Positions 1 through 11,959 of a DNA stretch of 64,000 nucleotides are shown here, piece by piece. Each line of letters begins with the position of its first letter. The stretch's first letter is position 1. The DNA comes from Odobenus rosmarus divergens (lineage: Eukaryota; Chordata; Mammalia; Carnivora; Odobenidae): assembly GCF_000321225.1 (NCBI RefSeq), contig NW_004450302.1:5447099-5511098 (forward strand), read 5' to 3'. The position numbers were made by a program, and so were the translations under genes. Below the pieces are notes generated by a model that saw only the letters and a list, made by a program, of their open reading frames with translations, did not search any database and was not told where the DNA came from.

Positions 1-1496
1 TGTTACTTTGTTACATCATTGATACGTGGTCGCCCAACGAGGAAGTGATGGCTTCAGCCTTCGACCTTGCCTGCACCCATGCCCACTCAAATTCCCCAGC
101 GGTTTTTGAACTCTGCTCTGTGGAACCTTAGATTGTCGTAGAGGCTTCGGGGATTCCACAAATATCCGAGCATCACTGTTACAGCAGTGGTGGTATTACT
201 TAATGCCCCAGTGATAGTTCTTGTCCCAGCTGGTAGGACAAGAATTTGAATCCACGTGCACCTCTGTATCCTCGGTTATCCCCAGTTATGAACATCCTGA
301 AGGGTCCATAAACATCATGCTCAGGAAAAGCCTCCAGACCTCTCTGACTGCATAGAGTTCCTCTCCTTTTCCCTTTCCTGGGCTCTGGTGATCTGCCGAA
401 GAGGACATGCTCAAACAGTGCCGCTGTAAGTTTTTTAGGTGGGCAACGCGGGGAGACAGCAGAGCGCTCGTCCTTGCAAAGTGCGGGAGGAATGGATGTG
501 GCAAGAGGCGGGAGCGGAGCAATTTGGGTTTCATCATTTGGCAGCTTTGCCTCCTTAGAATACCTTGTGGTTTGGGAAATGACCCTTTAGGCTCACTGTA
601 GCATTTTTCTTTGAATAAATGACAAACATCCATCATGTAATACATCCCTTGCAACATTTCAGCCTGTCACTAATGACCTTATTGGAAAGAACATTTGATT
701 TAAGATTTAAACCTTTCACGACAACCTCTCTTAGCTTGGGTACATACATTTGAAATAAAATTAATATGGTTTTAGCCTGCGGTCAAGTAGTAAATCCATG
801 ACTTTTCCAGAAAAGAATCAGCAATCTCCTCTCCCCCACCCTTCAATTCTTTAATGCAAATGTGCTTAAATCAAGCCCCGCTGGGTCCTGGAAATATAGT
901 TAGAGGACTTCATCCATTTTTGACCAACTGAGGGTATATTCTCTGAGGTGTCAAAAGAATTATTATCTTATTTTAGGAGTCAAGGTTGGAGTAGCCCGTG
1001 TCTGTTATTCTCTCTGAGAGCTGCACATCAGATCCGAAACTGATGGTCTCTGTGGCTGAGGAAATGATTTCAGTCTGGGGAAAAGACACTGAATATCATA
1101 GTGGCATCTGACAGCTTCTGTAAACCAAGGAAATGTTGCTTCTGGTGGAACTTGTACTTTAATTAACATACGCCCCTCTGCAATGCCTTCGTGCAAATGT
1201 TTTAAATCTCCGATGGGAGAGACGCGGCCCTGATCTTGGTCTTCTTTGCTTGGGATGTGCAAGTGTGTGCACTAGGTGTCTCCTAGCCCGGCCCATTTGT
1301 GGGTGGTGGGTACACGAGTGTGGCGTTTCTCTGCTTTGAGAAAAGTGCAGCCTCTTCTGGCTTCCTGGCAGCTACTTGGGGAGGTCTCCGGCGCTGGAGG
1401 GCAGTGATGGTGAGGCGCCTTCCCCGAGGAAGGAGCCGGCTCCCTTACTGACGGGGAATTGAAATGGGGAGCGTGCCTACACTGGTACCACAACGT
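1..1496. other. Unique intergenic or intronic DNA
   Basis: I recognise no repeat family, RNA gene or convincing exon here. Reading frames are short on both strands and lack domain signatures. The AT-richer part at about 600-830 is repeat-free and could include conserved noncoding sequence, which only an alignment could show. Confidence 0.6.
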
Positions 1497-1740
1497 TCTG
1501 GTTCCGTGCCAGGCACTGTTGCAGGTACTCTGCACACGACAGTGGACAAGGCAGATGTGGTCCCTGAGCTCATGGTCGTGACATCGGGGTGGGGGGCGGG
1601 CAGATAAGTCAACAGGCAATTGCTAGAAAGTTGATGAACTCAGAGAAGGAAGCATAGGGCCCTGTGGGAATATATGGCAGGGGAACTTACCCGGAGGCCC
1701 TCTTGGAGGAGGTGACGTTTATGCTGAGGTCTGTGGTGTG
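1497..1740 (-). mobile_element. LINE L2 fragment
   Basis: The plus strand reads like the reverse complement of the L2 3' region: GTGCCAGGCACTGTTGCAGG, then a 'ccctgagctcatgg' segment, then 'ggaggaggtgacgttt' near the right end. These blocks occur in the usual L2 order. The copy is ancient and diverged, with no intact coding potential. Confidence 0.7.
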
Positions 1741-3185
1741 GAAGCATGGAACATAGGCTATGAAGCAGAGCTGGATGCTTCTCACACCACCTTGCAGAGA
1801 TTGTCACACGGCTCTTATTCCAGCCAACTCCTCTTCCCAGGGCTGTGGCCAGAATTCCCCACCCCCACCAACCTTTCCCAAAAGTTTACAGACCTCACTG
1901 CCTCTTCTCTTAGGTGGAGATCCCTCCCCTCCCAGGGGACCCCCATTTCTTCTCTGCACAAGGATTACTGGTGGGGTGGTGTCAGTGAGTCTTTGGATTT
2001 CCCACATAAACCTAAATCCTCTGTGTTTAATCATTCTGACTAAGACTCTGTCCCGGATGAAGAAAGGATACAAACCTGAGGGCTCAGACTGGTTTAACAG
2101 TCAGGTTATGGGTCCAGAAGATCAACGCAAGGTCATGGGGGGGTTGTCTCACAGGGGAGGCTTTGGGACTGGGTGGGCCCCAGACCAGCCAGCGGGCTGA
2201 GCTCCTTCAGGGCACAGATGCTTGGACCAGACAGTCCTTGGTTGGGAGGCTTTTGCTGAGTTCGGGGTGCAGTGCTTCTTCTATGCAAAGGAGAACAAAT
2301 GGGCCCAGCTTTTCAGAATTAATCAGAAATGTTCTTCCTGAGTCAGCGCAGGACCTCCTTTGCAGGCAGGCTGAGAAGACCCCCTTGCCTTGTATCCCAC
2401 TGCCCGGGGTGGGGGGTGAAAAGAGGGGGGGAGTCTTTTCCAGGAGTTTTCCCAGAGGGGCTCTCTGCCTTGTTGCCTCCCCTTGCCTTTCCATCCTGTC
2501 TGGGCTCTGTCCCTGCTCCCTGCCCCTATTGGTCTGGCTTTCCCCTGGATTTCCAGTCACACTTAAGTCCTGTAATCTGACACTAGGTCCTTTGCACGCC
2601 CAGCCTTCATGCTGAGCTCCCAACCCTGTCCTGAGCATGGCGGTCTTTGCTCTGGAAAGCCTGGGACAGGCTCTTGGGGGCCGGTCCTGTCCCTTTCAAC
2701 ACGGGATGCTGAGAGACACCAAGTGGCGGCAAGAACTCCAGGTGAGAGTGAGCCCTGGAGACCCTGACTGCTGGGCGATCTGGAGGTGGGGAGTGGGAGC
2801 AGGAGCTTGACCACCAGAGGGCGCAGCTGCTGAGGAATGGGCTGTGAGCCTGGCCTAGGGAGGGAGCAGCCATGGCGGGGCCAAGGGAACGACCTCTGAC
2901 CCTCTAAGATTTGGCTCCTCTTTCCTTCCCTGGTCCCCTCTCGGCTCCGGCCTTCCCGCGTTTGCTTATGCTGGAATCAGGGGGGGCCTCCTCGCCACAC
3001 CCCCCACCCAATCCATCCCTGGCCTCTTCCTCAGAACCTTCTGGAACCTGGTCACCTCTCTCTACCCAGCTGCCTTTGGCTTGGCCTGTGACCCTGTCAC
3101 TGTCACCTCTCCCCAGACCTTCAGTTACATTGTCATTCCCGGCTTCTATTTTTTCTTTCCCGAGGGCCTCCTCAGTCTAAATGAG
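1741..3185. other. Unique DNA with purine- and pyrimidine-rich stretches
   Basis: No repeat family or exon is recognised. Several overlapping frames stay open for 80-150 codons on both strands because the sequence is rich in C/T or G/A runs. None shows a domain, and the opposite strands are open together, which argues against coding. Confidence 0.55.
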
Positions 3186-3425
3186 AAGTCTCGCGTATAC
3201 TTCCTTGTGCCACCCCATCCTTTTCCTTAACTGCACTTACCATAATTTGCAATAACATACTCATCAGAGTGATGATTGTCTCTCTCTCCTGCCTCTGTAC
3301 ACTTGGGACTAAACGGACGAGGAATGTTTTTGTTCAACATCCCCAAGCAGAGCCTGGCACACGGGAGACGCTGATATTTACTGAACCCACTGGCCACGCG
3401 TCGCTATTTACATTTATATGATGAA
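3186..3425 (+). mobile_element. LINE L2 fragment, 3' end
   Basis: In sense order it carries 'aactgcacttaccataattt', a 'gattgtctctctctcctgcc' stretch, and 'gcagagcctggcacacggga' followed by 'tatttactgaa'. These match the closing blocks of L2. It is diverged and non-coding. Confidence 0.7.
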
Positions 3426-4054
3426 AGTTAAATAAAATAGAAAGATTCAGTTCCTGAGACACACTGACCACATTTCAGCGGCTTGGGGCTCATGGCCACG
3501 GCACTGGGCAGCACAGAACGTTTCCACCACTGCAGAAAGTTCTACTGGGCCATGCACGCAGCTGGCTAAGAAATTTAATTTCTAACTCAAGCTCCTCTTC
3601 TGCTGAGTGAGGGACACTTTCTGTTCTGTCTGGGGTCCTTCTCCCTCTTCCTGTGCTGGGAAAACCGCTAGGAGTCTCGCGTAATGCCAGAGTTTCAGGT
3701 GGGGCCTTGGTGTTGTCCACATGGTCATTCTGGAGGATGCCTCCTCCTCTAGGCACCGGCCCATGAAGAGCAAATAGTGCTGAAAAGTCTTGTAATGAAA
3801 AAGAGCAACACCAGCCTCCCCCTCCGCCTCGTCGACTTCTTCTCATTCCCCAGAGGCATCCTTTTCCATGGGGGAAAAAAAAAAAAGCGATTTCTCCAGG
3901 ATCATAAATAATATGTATTTATGGCTCTCTCTTGATTTGTCCACTTTAGACATTTTCTGCTTAATTCCTATTATGGTGGATGAGAATTTTTTGCTTTTGT
4001 TCGTCCTCTTCAACTCTCTCATCCTTTCAGTTTTCTTGTCTTAGAGTTTTTTTG
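3426..4054. other. Unique DNA, no gene seen
   Basis: It contains an A-run near 3877 and AT-rich sequence after 3900. No repeat, RNA gene or exon is recognised. Confidence 0.5.
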
Positions 4055-4064
4055 AATAATTGTG

Positions 4065-4254
4065 GGGCGCCTGGATGGCTCAGTCGGTTAAGCGGCCGCT
4101 TCTTGATTTCGGCTCGGGTCATGATCTCAGGGTCGTGATATTGGGCCCCGCATCTGGTTCCATGTTCAGCAGGGAATCTGCTTGAGATTCTCTCTCTCCC
4201 TCTGTCCTTCCTTCTCTCCCTGAAATAAATGAATAAGTCTTTAAAAAAAACGTT
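4065..4254 (+). mobile_element. CAN-SINE (tRNA-Lys-derived)
   Basis: The head GCGCCTGGATGGCTCAGTCG includes an A-box-like segment. The body has the 'ctgcttgagattctctctct' motif, and an A-rich tail follows AATAAATGAATAAG. Flanks AATAATTGTG (4055-4064) and AATAACTGTG (4255-4264) look like a target-site duplication with one mismatch. Confidence 0.93.
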
Positions 4255-4599
4255 AATAACTGTGACATTTTATTTTTTTTCTTGTTTCCTTTGCATTCCT
4301 GGCAAAACTGCCTCACATCCTCTAGTAATAATTTGCTAGGACAGTTTTTAGTGCAAATTTGCATATAAACCTTTTATCCACCCCCCACCCCGAAGAAAAA
4401 GACTCTTGGAGTCCTCTGGGCTCCTGGTCCACCCTGTCCTGGCCCACTGAATGGCCATCCTCCTGGGGTTCCCCTTACTTCTCACCTGTGCTGGGAACTC
4501 TGTTTCCTCAACCCCGTGGCTCTATTTGTCATGATTTCATCCTTCATGTTGGCCAAGTACGGCTTATGGCAGCTCTTGAGACAGGGGGCCATCGGAGGT

Positions 4600-4800
4600 A
4601 AACTTTTTGAGTCTATGAATGTCCGAAAATATCTTTATCCTAACCTCACCCTTGATGGATAGTTTCCCTGGGGCAAGAATTTTAGGCTGAAGATAATTTT
4701 TAGTCAGAATGTTAAGGGGCTGCCTCATTATTTTTTGGCTTCTGGCGTTGCTGTTAGAAGTCCCAAACTAGCCCGTGGAGGTAGTGGTGGGAGACAGAGA
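4600..4800 (-). mobile_element. Probable old L1 fragment
   Basis: The run 'tggatagtttccctggggca' followed by 'agaattttaggctgaa' and 'ggcttctggcgttgctgtta' resembles an antisense segment common in ancient mammalian L1s. The assignment rests on pattern memory, and boundaries are loose. Confidence 0.4.
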
Positions 4801-5828
4801 GAGAAAGAGAGAGAGGCCCACATGGAAGCTGCAGTGTGTCTTTTATAACCTAATCCTAGAAGTGATTTACTGTTGCATCTACCATGTTCTGTTGGCCACA
4901 CAGACTGACCCTGGTCCAGCGTAGGGGGACACAACACAGATGTATGGGTAGCAGGAAGTGGGGGACGTTGGGGGCCATCTTGGATCTTGGTTATCATGGT
5001 TTCTTGGTCTATGTGCTCTTTATATGGATTTTCAAGAAGTCCACCATTTACGGTGCCCCATGTTCCAGGTTATCTTTTGCCTCCAATACTTTTTGCCGTT
5101 CTGTGACTCTGAGGTGATGAACTGGTTTGCTTCTCATGATCTCTTTCTCTGGCACTCAGCTTTGACCTTTCTCTGCCGTGTCATTTTTCATTCCTTTATT
5201 CTTCTCTATTTCTATATGTCATGGTTCAACTTTACAGATAACTTGTAGCCTCATTAATACGGAGTTTCTGTTTCTGTATCTTGCTCTCCTTATTATCTTG
5301 GGATGAGTTTTGAGAAGAGAAGGCAGGGGGTAGAAAGATTTTTGCTCTACCATTTTGGAATCAGAAATCTTTCCAGAAAATCCCCAGCTAGTCGGTCCAA
5401 TTTTGCTCTTCTTCATGTATCTTCTATGCCTCAAATCTACCTAGGATTTATGAATTTTCAGTTCAAAAGCCAATAATGAACTCATTTGTTCTCTGTATTT
5501 GGCTACGTGATCCCTTCCCGGAGATAGTTAGCATAAAATGAGTGCTCAGATTTGTGAAGGACAGAGGGTAAAAGAAATGTATGGAGCTGGGGCATCCTGG
5601 TCTTTTATCAAATGTGTTATTCTGTTATAACAGTTAAGGATGAGAAAAACTAAAGATCAAGAACTCTGGAAACTCCAGAGAGAAGCTGGGCACTTAGTCA
5701 TGAGATATGCTTTCAAATTTAAAATGGAAACCACAGGAGAACTCCAATTGTTAAAAATGAAGAGAAGGAGAACCTAGCAAGTTAACAAACTAGCATTTGA
5801 TGACTCAGGCAAAATCTAGCTAACATGA
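4801..5828. other. Mostly unique DNA, possible unclassified old repeat
   Basis: The part at about 4865-4990 ('gggggccatcttggatcttg') resembles a dispersed mammalian repeat that I cannot name. The rest is AT-rich with no recognised gene. Confidence 0.35.
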
Positions 5829-5829
5829 T

Positions 5830-5975
5830 CATCTCGTCGGTCCACTCACTTTGCAAATGGGGAAACTGAGGTCAGGGAAGGTAAGGGACCGGACCAAGGT
5901 TGCAGAGTCATTTAAGAGCAGAGATCAGATCTGAACTTTGGCTTTCACTTTGGTGCTTTTATCATTGTACCAAGA
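5830..5975 (-). mobile_element. MIR SINE fragment
   Basis: The plus strand has 'aatggggaaactgaggtcag', then 'ggttgcagagtcatttaaga' and 'agatctgaactttgg'. This is the antisense order of the MIR core. The copy is diverged. Confidence 0.7.
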
Positions 5976-6271
5976 AGACTTTGACATTTTTATGACATTC
6001 CTCCTTTCTTTATCATTTGGGAATGGTTTTGACAATTCTCTACCCACCTCTTTATGTCTGAAGAGCAAGAACATAATTTTTACCGATAGCCAGATGGCCT
6101 TTTCTCTGCCATCAGTCTTGATAATGGTAGTTCTGTGCAGGGAATAAATACAGAAGTTTGGGAAGTGCATTTTGAAGGTAAACAGTCGTCCTTATGGCAG
6201 GACTTCATGGGGCCTCTACCTTGTCAATGTACACAGTAAGTCTTCAAGAGATGTATGGTCAGTAGATTGGT

Positions 6272-6690
6272 CTGCTCGGGTTACCATAGTAAAATACCAC
6301 AGACTGGGCGGCTACACCAACAGAGATTTATTTTCTCACAGTCTGTAGGCTGAAGTCCAAAATCAAGTTGCCATCAGGGTTGATTTCTTCCGAGGCCTTT
6401 CTCCTTGGCTTTGAGATGGCTACTTTCTTGCTGTGTCTGTCTTCATGCAGTCTTTCCTCTGTGTGCATGCCTCGGTAGTATCTCTCTGTGTTTCAAAATT
6501 TCCTCTTCCTATAAGGACACTGGGGTTGGATTGGATTAAGGCCCATTCTAAAGGTCTCATTTTAACTTCATCATCTCTTAAGAGCCCCTGTCGCCAAAGG
6601 CAGGCACATTCTGAGGTCCTGAAGGTTAAGGCTGCAAAATATGAATTTTGGAGGAGATACAGTTCAGCCCCCATCCGTCAGTGTTTCCCC
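6272..6690 (-). mobile_element. MaLR LTR, MLT1-type
   Basis: Antisense landmarks appear in order: 'agagatttattttctcacag', 'ctccttggctttgagatggc', 'cttcctataaggacactggg' and 'attttggaggagatacagtt'. These are typical of MLT1-family LTRs of non-autonomous ERVL-MaLR elements. No internal retroviral sequence adjoins it, so it is probably a solo LTR relic. Confidence 0.75.
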
Positions 6691-8130
6691 GTCTTAATGG
6701 GTGGTGGACTCCTTTCCAGTATTGAGGAATTTGCGGTTGAGGGAACATTCTTCAGGAAATGGTGCTCTCGGGAAACACAACAAGCTGCAGCTGAGAAGAT
6801 GCAGGACACTGTACCAAAGTCCAAGATTTGCTATCACTGGTCTCGGGATGAAAATCAGGAACATATGATGGTGGGTGTCTAGGGGAAGGGACAGAGCTGG
6901 CTAGAAACAGCAGCTTTTTAACATTTTAAAATTTTATTTATTTGTTTTTTTAAGAATATGGGGTGGCACATAGAGTGGAAGGGAGGACCCCGGGAACCGA
7001 GGCCCTGTTTCTCTGTCTCTCTAGGCCTCTTGATATCTCTCTGATCTCTGCCTGTCTCTGCTTGGCTTCCTTTAGTCTCACTCCCTTTTCCTGCAGGTGG
7101 ATTTCTCCATGACACCCACATAAGAGAGTATTCCTTGTCAGATCCAACATAAGAAGATTCTTATGGCTTACATTGTGGAGGGACATTTGGTTCTTTTATT
7201 GGTTGCAGGCTGGATATCATCCAGAAGAGGGGAATGAAAGAGTATGGGGCAAATAAAGGTAGAAAGGGCCTTAATCGTGTTGCAGTGACATTGGAGGAAA
7301 GACACAGTGATCCAGCCCCAGGGTGTGCAGAACTCTCGGGGAAGAGATGTCCCTTTCAGCAAGGATGTCGTGTGAGTCAGGACTTGTTCCGTGTCTTCAT
7401 TTAGGGGATGGTCGGTCAGGAGTAGCCACAAGAGGAGACACAGGAGAGACTAGGAAAACAAAGTTTATTATACTCCCACGTCACCGAAGTAGGAGGCATG
7501 CCACGCAGGACCAAATGGGGAAGCACTAGTGTTCATCAGGAGGTAGAAGGACAGGAGCGAGGAGAAAGCCAAAGTCATGGCCTTTATTGGAGTTTCCATG
7601 GAAAAGGCAAGGCAGGGCAGGGTAAGCGGTGGAGCATCAGCTAGTTTCATAATTTTGATGAGCTCCAGGCTATGGAGGTGTTCCTTAGTTGCCTAGTACC
7701 TGGCCCTGGGGATGATTAAAAGAGAATATTGCCTCTTGGGGTGTATGGGTCGGGTAGAAGGGGTATGGCTTTGGATAGGTTCATTTGCACATCAGAGGCA
7801 TGTTCCTGGTGAAGTCTTTTGCTATCGCTAAGATTTGGTTAGGTTAGGCATGAGGGGGAGCCCTGGTAAGAGAGAATACAAAGGCAACAAATTTCTGGGT
7901 AGCGGGCCAAAAACACTTTAGGTGCCAAAGAGTGGCTCTTGACAAAGGATTTGCGGCTGAGCGGTGGAGTCCATCAGCACTTCTGTCCTTCCTTCTTCCT
8001 TCCTTCCACTTTTGGGGTTCCTGCCTTCAGAATCCCCCTGGATCCTGTCATGCTCAGTGGCTCCTAAATTAGAGAAGAGCAATGCCCATCTCTCTTTGTG
8101 TCCAAGGGTAGATGGCCTCCATCGTTCATT
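6691..8130. other. Unique DNA with a possible degraded LTR
   Basis: No gene is recognised. On the minus strand, about 7600 down to 7440 carries two AATAAA signals in a setting that resembles an LTR polyadenylation region (see findings). I could not place it in a family. Confidence 0.4.
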
Positions 8131-8139
8131 CATTCAACA

Positions 8140-8253
8140 GCGTTCTTTTTTTTTTTAAGATTAATTTATTTAAGAGAGAGATCCCTGAGATCATGACCTG
8201 AGCTGAAATCAAGAGTTGGATGCTCAGCTGACTGAGCCACCCAGGCACCTCTC
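8140..8253 (-). mobile_element. CAN-SINE, internally shortened
   Basis: A T-run tail and 'aagattaatttatttaagag' are followed by 'ctgagatcatgacctgagct' and 'actgagccacccaggcacct', the antisense SINE head. Much of the middle is missing. CATTCAACA flanks it at 8131-8139 and 8254-8262, a 9-bp target-site duplication. Confidence 0.92.
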
Positions 8254-8262
8254 CATTCAACA

Positions 8263-9947
8263 ATTTTCTAAGAGCAGATTGTATCTTCGGTCTGTGGGAG
8301 GCTCTGGGAACATGTGGTCAGATCAGAGGGCAGATGAGGTCTAGCGATCCTGTTCAGGGGGTGTGGAGTGATTATTGGTCTTTCTCTGGGTCCCCATTGC
8401 CATTTTCAGACCATTTCTCGTTCATCCTCATAGATAAACACCTTCCTCTCCCAGGGTTATCTTCATCTGGCCAAAAGGCCAAAAAAGCTTGTGAGAGGAA
8501 TTATCAGTGGGCTGAGTCTCAAAGGATGGGCAGTTTTTCCAGCTGAAGAAGTTGGGGGAGTGGCTAAAGAGGGGACAGATAGAGACAGAGCAAGGAGAGG
8601 GTCAAATATATCATTAGAATTTTAGGCTGGTGGGCACAGCTCTGTTTCCCTTAGTTTCCAATGAGATTACCCTCCTGGCACCAGAAAATGCCCCAATGCC
8701 CATCCCCTGGGGGAATATCTTCCAGTTGAAACTTTCTCAACCTGCTTTGCAGAGTTGAGTCTCCTAGTAACCTTTTTCTAGGAAATTTTGTCCTTGAAGG
8801 CAGCAGAGAAAGGTCCATTTAGCATTGGGACCGGTTGAAAGTGGGAAAGGTACAAGGATAAATGGCTTTGTGCAAAGTGGGTTTTTCTTTTTCACAATTG
8901 TGTTTGCATAGATGGTTCATGGCTGAAGAGTTCCCTCCGGAAAAGGTCGAGTCTTTTTTTTTTTTTTTTTTTTTTTTACCAATCGCAGAGGAAGTGTAAT
9001 TGACATGAAGTTTGTAGGCTCACTCAGTAGTTTAACCCATTTATAAAAGCAGATCTTAAATTGAAAAAAAATAACAACACTGGCTTTATATTTTCTGAGT
9101 TGTATGGTCGTTGATCACACATAATTTCAGGAACACTGATGCAGTATGCAAGAGAAGAAGCCTTTGATTAGATTTAAATGGACATCTTGAATAGAGTTTA
9201 GAATGGGAAAAGAAAGCAGAACTGCCCTTTGATTCTGCAAAAATAAAACCAATTTGTCTTGAAAAAATGTATCTCATTTTCTTTCTCTTTTCATATTTGC
9301 AAGTTAAATAGGATTAAATCCCAATCAGCCATTCATTATATACTTGCCAAATACGTCGACTTCGACCTGGCTGAGTGTCAGATCTCCTCATGGCCAAGTT
9401 GAGTGTCAGGTGCTTTGATTTACAGGGAGCTTCAGGAGCCGCTTATGGCATCCTCTTTTCCTACTCAGAAAATGTGTTTTTTTTCTCCCACCCCTCATAA
9501 TTTAGAACTCCATCTCTTACGTCTATAGACAGCATATAACTTTTGAGAATGCAGAACGTGACCAAAGATACTGGAATGCATAACATGAGGCAACCTAAAA
9601 GGAATACATAAATTCAAGATATCTAAAATCAATGGCTACTCACCAAGGTCTAATATTCTATATTTGGATAATTATTTTCACTTCTATTTCAGTTTTGAGA
9701 CCCCACAGAATGAGTACTTAGGGTTTTTTTTTTCTTTGCCACAATGGATAAGATGTTTTGGAAATGGAGAATTCACTTCTGTGGTGGCCAACCTCCAGGG
9801 ATAAGCAAAGTCCTTTCCTAACATGGTCACCTGGGGACTGAGATGTCAGAGTAGATAACTGTTTGAGAGAGGAAATGAGATTTCATCAGTCCTCTGTGTA
9901 CCTTTGGAGCATGGTCAGATGGTCTTTATTGGATGGAAATAAAAATG
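8263..9947. other. Unique DNA with a T24 run
   Basis: No repeat family or exon is recognised apart from a 24-base T homopolymer at 8954-8977 and shorter T-runs near 9478 and 9724. The T24 run has no SINE or L1 body attached. Confidence 0.5.
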
Positions 9948-10035
9948 TCTCTCTCTTTCTCTCTCTTTTTCTCTCTTTCTTTCTTTCTTTCTTTCTTTTT
10001 CTTTCTTTCTCTTTCTCTCTTTCTTTCTCTTTCTC

Positions 10036-10071
<36 letters not shown>

Positions 10072-10094
10072 TCCTTCTTTCTTTCTTTTTTTTT
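9948..10094. repeat. CTTT/CT microsatellite
   Basis: About 147 bases of pure pyrimidine, mainly CTTT units interrupted by CTCT blocks and ending in a T-run. It creates long low-complexity open frames on both strands (Leu/Phe/Ser one way, Lys/Glu/Arg the other) that should not be read as proteins. Confidence 0.97.
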
Positions 10095-10452
10095 GGAACA
10101 AGAATTTTGGCTAAAATAAGATCAGGAGGACCTCTATGCTGAGGACTTGGTAAAGGGATAAATGTATGTACATAGCTGGTTCACCGTACCCAGAACTTGT
10201 TCTCTGTATTCATAACCTGTGACTGCCCTAAAGGGACAGATTGAAATTCAAAGCAGACAGATTCTTGGCTGTTTGATTTCAGACACAAAATTGGAAACAG
10301 GCTGATAAACATACACAGCACGCATCCCACTCTCATTCCCTCTGTGTTCCATTACACTGGGCTCGGCAGAGGCAGAGCCCTGTCAACTCTGGCTGAGAAC
10401 GGTTCCCCCTTTCCTCCCTGATGGCAAGAGTCTGGTTGTTCCAATCGAGTAT
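10095..10452. other. Unique DNA, no gene seen
   Basis: No repeat or exon is recognised between the microsatellite and the following L1 ends. Confidence 0.5.
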
Positions 10453-10793
10453 TTTTTTTTTTTTTATGTTATGTTAATCACCATACATTACATCATTAGT
10501 TTTTTAAAAAGTTTTTATTGTTATGTTAATCACCATACATTGCATCATTAGTTCTTGATGTAGTGTTCCATGATTCATTGTTTGTGTATAACACCCAGTG
10601 CTCCACGCAGAACGTGCCCTCTTTAATACCCATCATCACCAGGCTAACCCATCCCCCCACCCCCCTCCCCTCTAGAACCCTCAGTTTGTTTCTCAGAGTC
10701 CATAGTCTCTCATGGTTCGTCTACATCATTAGTTTTTGATGTAGTGTTCCATGATTCATTGTTTGCGAATAACACCCAGTGCTCCATTCAGTA
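10453..10793 (-). mobile_element. Carnivore L1 3' end, interrupted
   Basis: A T-run starts the element and CACCATACATTACATCATTA follows. The copy breaks at 10504 and resumes at about 10722 with 'gatgtagtgttccatgattc', ending near 'cagtgctccattcagtac'. It is a severely 5'-truncated antisense L1 holding a second L1 (10505-10721). Confidence 0.9.
10505..10721 (-). mobile_element. Young L1 3' end nested in another L1
   Basis: This is a second antisense L1 3' end with 'gttatgttaatcaccataca', 'aacacccagtgctccacgca' and 'ctcagagtccatagtctctc'. The 16-bp duplication TACATCATTAGTTTTT at 10489-10504 and 10722-10737 marks its insertion into the older L1. It is truncated to about 217 bp. Confidence 0.92.
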
Positions 10794-11424
10794 CTACCTC
10801 TGTTTCTCCAGTGTGTTTGAAACAGATGAGGTCTGGAGGGGCCTGGGTGGGAGCAAGCTCACATTTATTCCACTACCTTTCCGTGGGCTGGGGGAAGCAG
10901 GGGAGGCTTTACTCACATGAAGATATTCCACCTCCCTTTTGGGAGAATGGCCATGGTCATGAGACTCCCAAGACCTTAGTGATAAGTGATACCATTGGTT
11001 CGGTGACTCCATCCCCCATGATTTCAGGGGTGTGGCTGAGGTCTTTCATTGATCAGATTCTTTCTCTTTCCCTACTTGCCATTTAATTCTTGGATTTTTG
11101 AGGTCAAGACTCAACTCTGTATTTTCTTAAATGGGCAAATTTTGCATTAATCGTTGAAAGCTCAGGCATTGTCTTGCTGGACAATGACGGTCTTAGGTCT
11201 AAGGTTATAGAAAGTCATTCCTAGAGTCCTGAGATCAGGCACTCTCATCCACATTTTGAGCTTCATAGATCCGTGGAGGAAATGGACTGCTTTGCTTTTA
11301 GGGACAGAGCAGCTGACGACATTAGATTCTGGGCCCTGTTGGTGTCTTTAACTATACTAGTCTGTCAGCTGTAGGGTGAGGAAGTGGGGATTTGTGATTA
11401 ACAATTCATGGACTTCTTATTCTT
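10794..11424. other. Unique DNA, no gene seen
   Basis: No repeat family, RNA gene or exon is recognised. Confidence 0.5.
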
Positions 11425-11685
11425 TTTTTTTTTTTTTAGGTTACCACGTAATTTTTTATTTTATTTTATTATGTTATGATAGTCACCATACAATACATCA
11501 TTAGTTTTTGATGTGGTGATCCACGATCCACTGTTTTTGTATAACACCCAGTGCTCCATGCAGTACATGCCCTCCTGAATACCCATCACCGGGCTAACCC
11601 ATCCCCCTCCCCACTCCCCTCTAGAACCCTGTTTGTTTCTCAGAGTCCATGGTCTCTCATGGTTCATCTCTCCCTCCGATTTCAT
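11425..11685 (-). mobile_element. Carnivore L1 3' end
   Basis: A T-run is followed by 'caccatacaatacatcatta', 'aacacccagtgctccatgca' and 'ctcagagtccatggtctctc'. It matches the other antisense L1 3' ends here but carries more substitutions. No clear long target-site duplication is visible. Confidence 0.9.
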
Positions 11686-11959
11686 TCTTAATGATTAGTC
11701 AGTTTATTATTAATGATTCCCGGGTATTCTGAGCACTAATAAAACTAATGATTACTTTTGAGTATTAGCAAGTTGTGTGTCCCTTTTAGAGATGGATGGT
11801 TGTCAAGTACGTATGCTTTAGAGCGAGTGTCAAGCCTAGACTGCCTTTTTGGAAACTGCTTTCTCTCTCCTTCTCAGAGCCTAGATTTGTGCCCTGTGAT
11901 CTTGGCCCCTTAACTACATATGGCTGCTGGAACTGTGGGTGGATTCCTAACTCAGGGAG

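Noticed and set aside
4065..4120. SINE heads as tRNA genes
   Set aside because: They derive from tRNA-Lys and keep A- and B-box-like motifs, but they lack a foldable cloverleaf and are followed by SINE bodies with A-rich tails.
9863..10142. Leu/Phe/Ser-rich open frames resembling membrane segments
   Set aside because: They are translations of the CTTT tract at 9948-10094.
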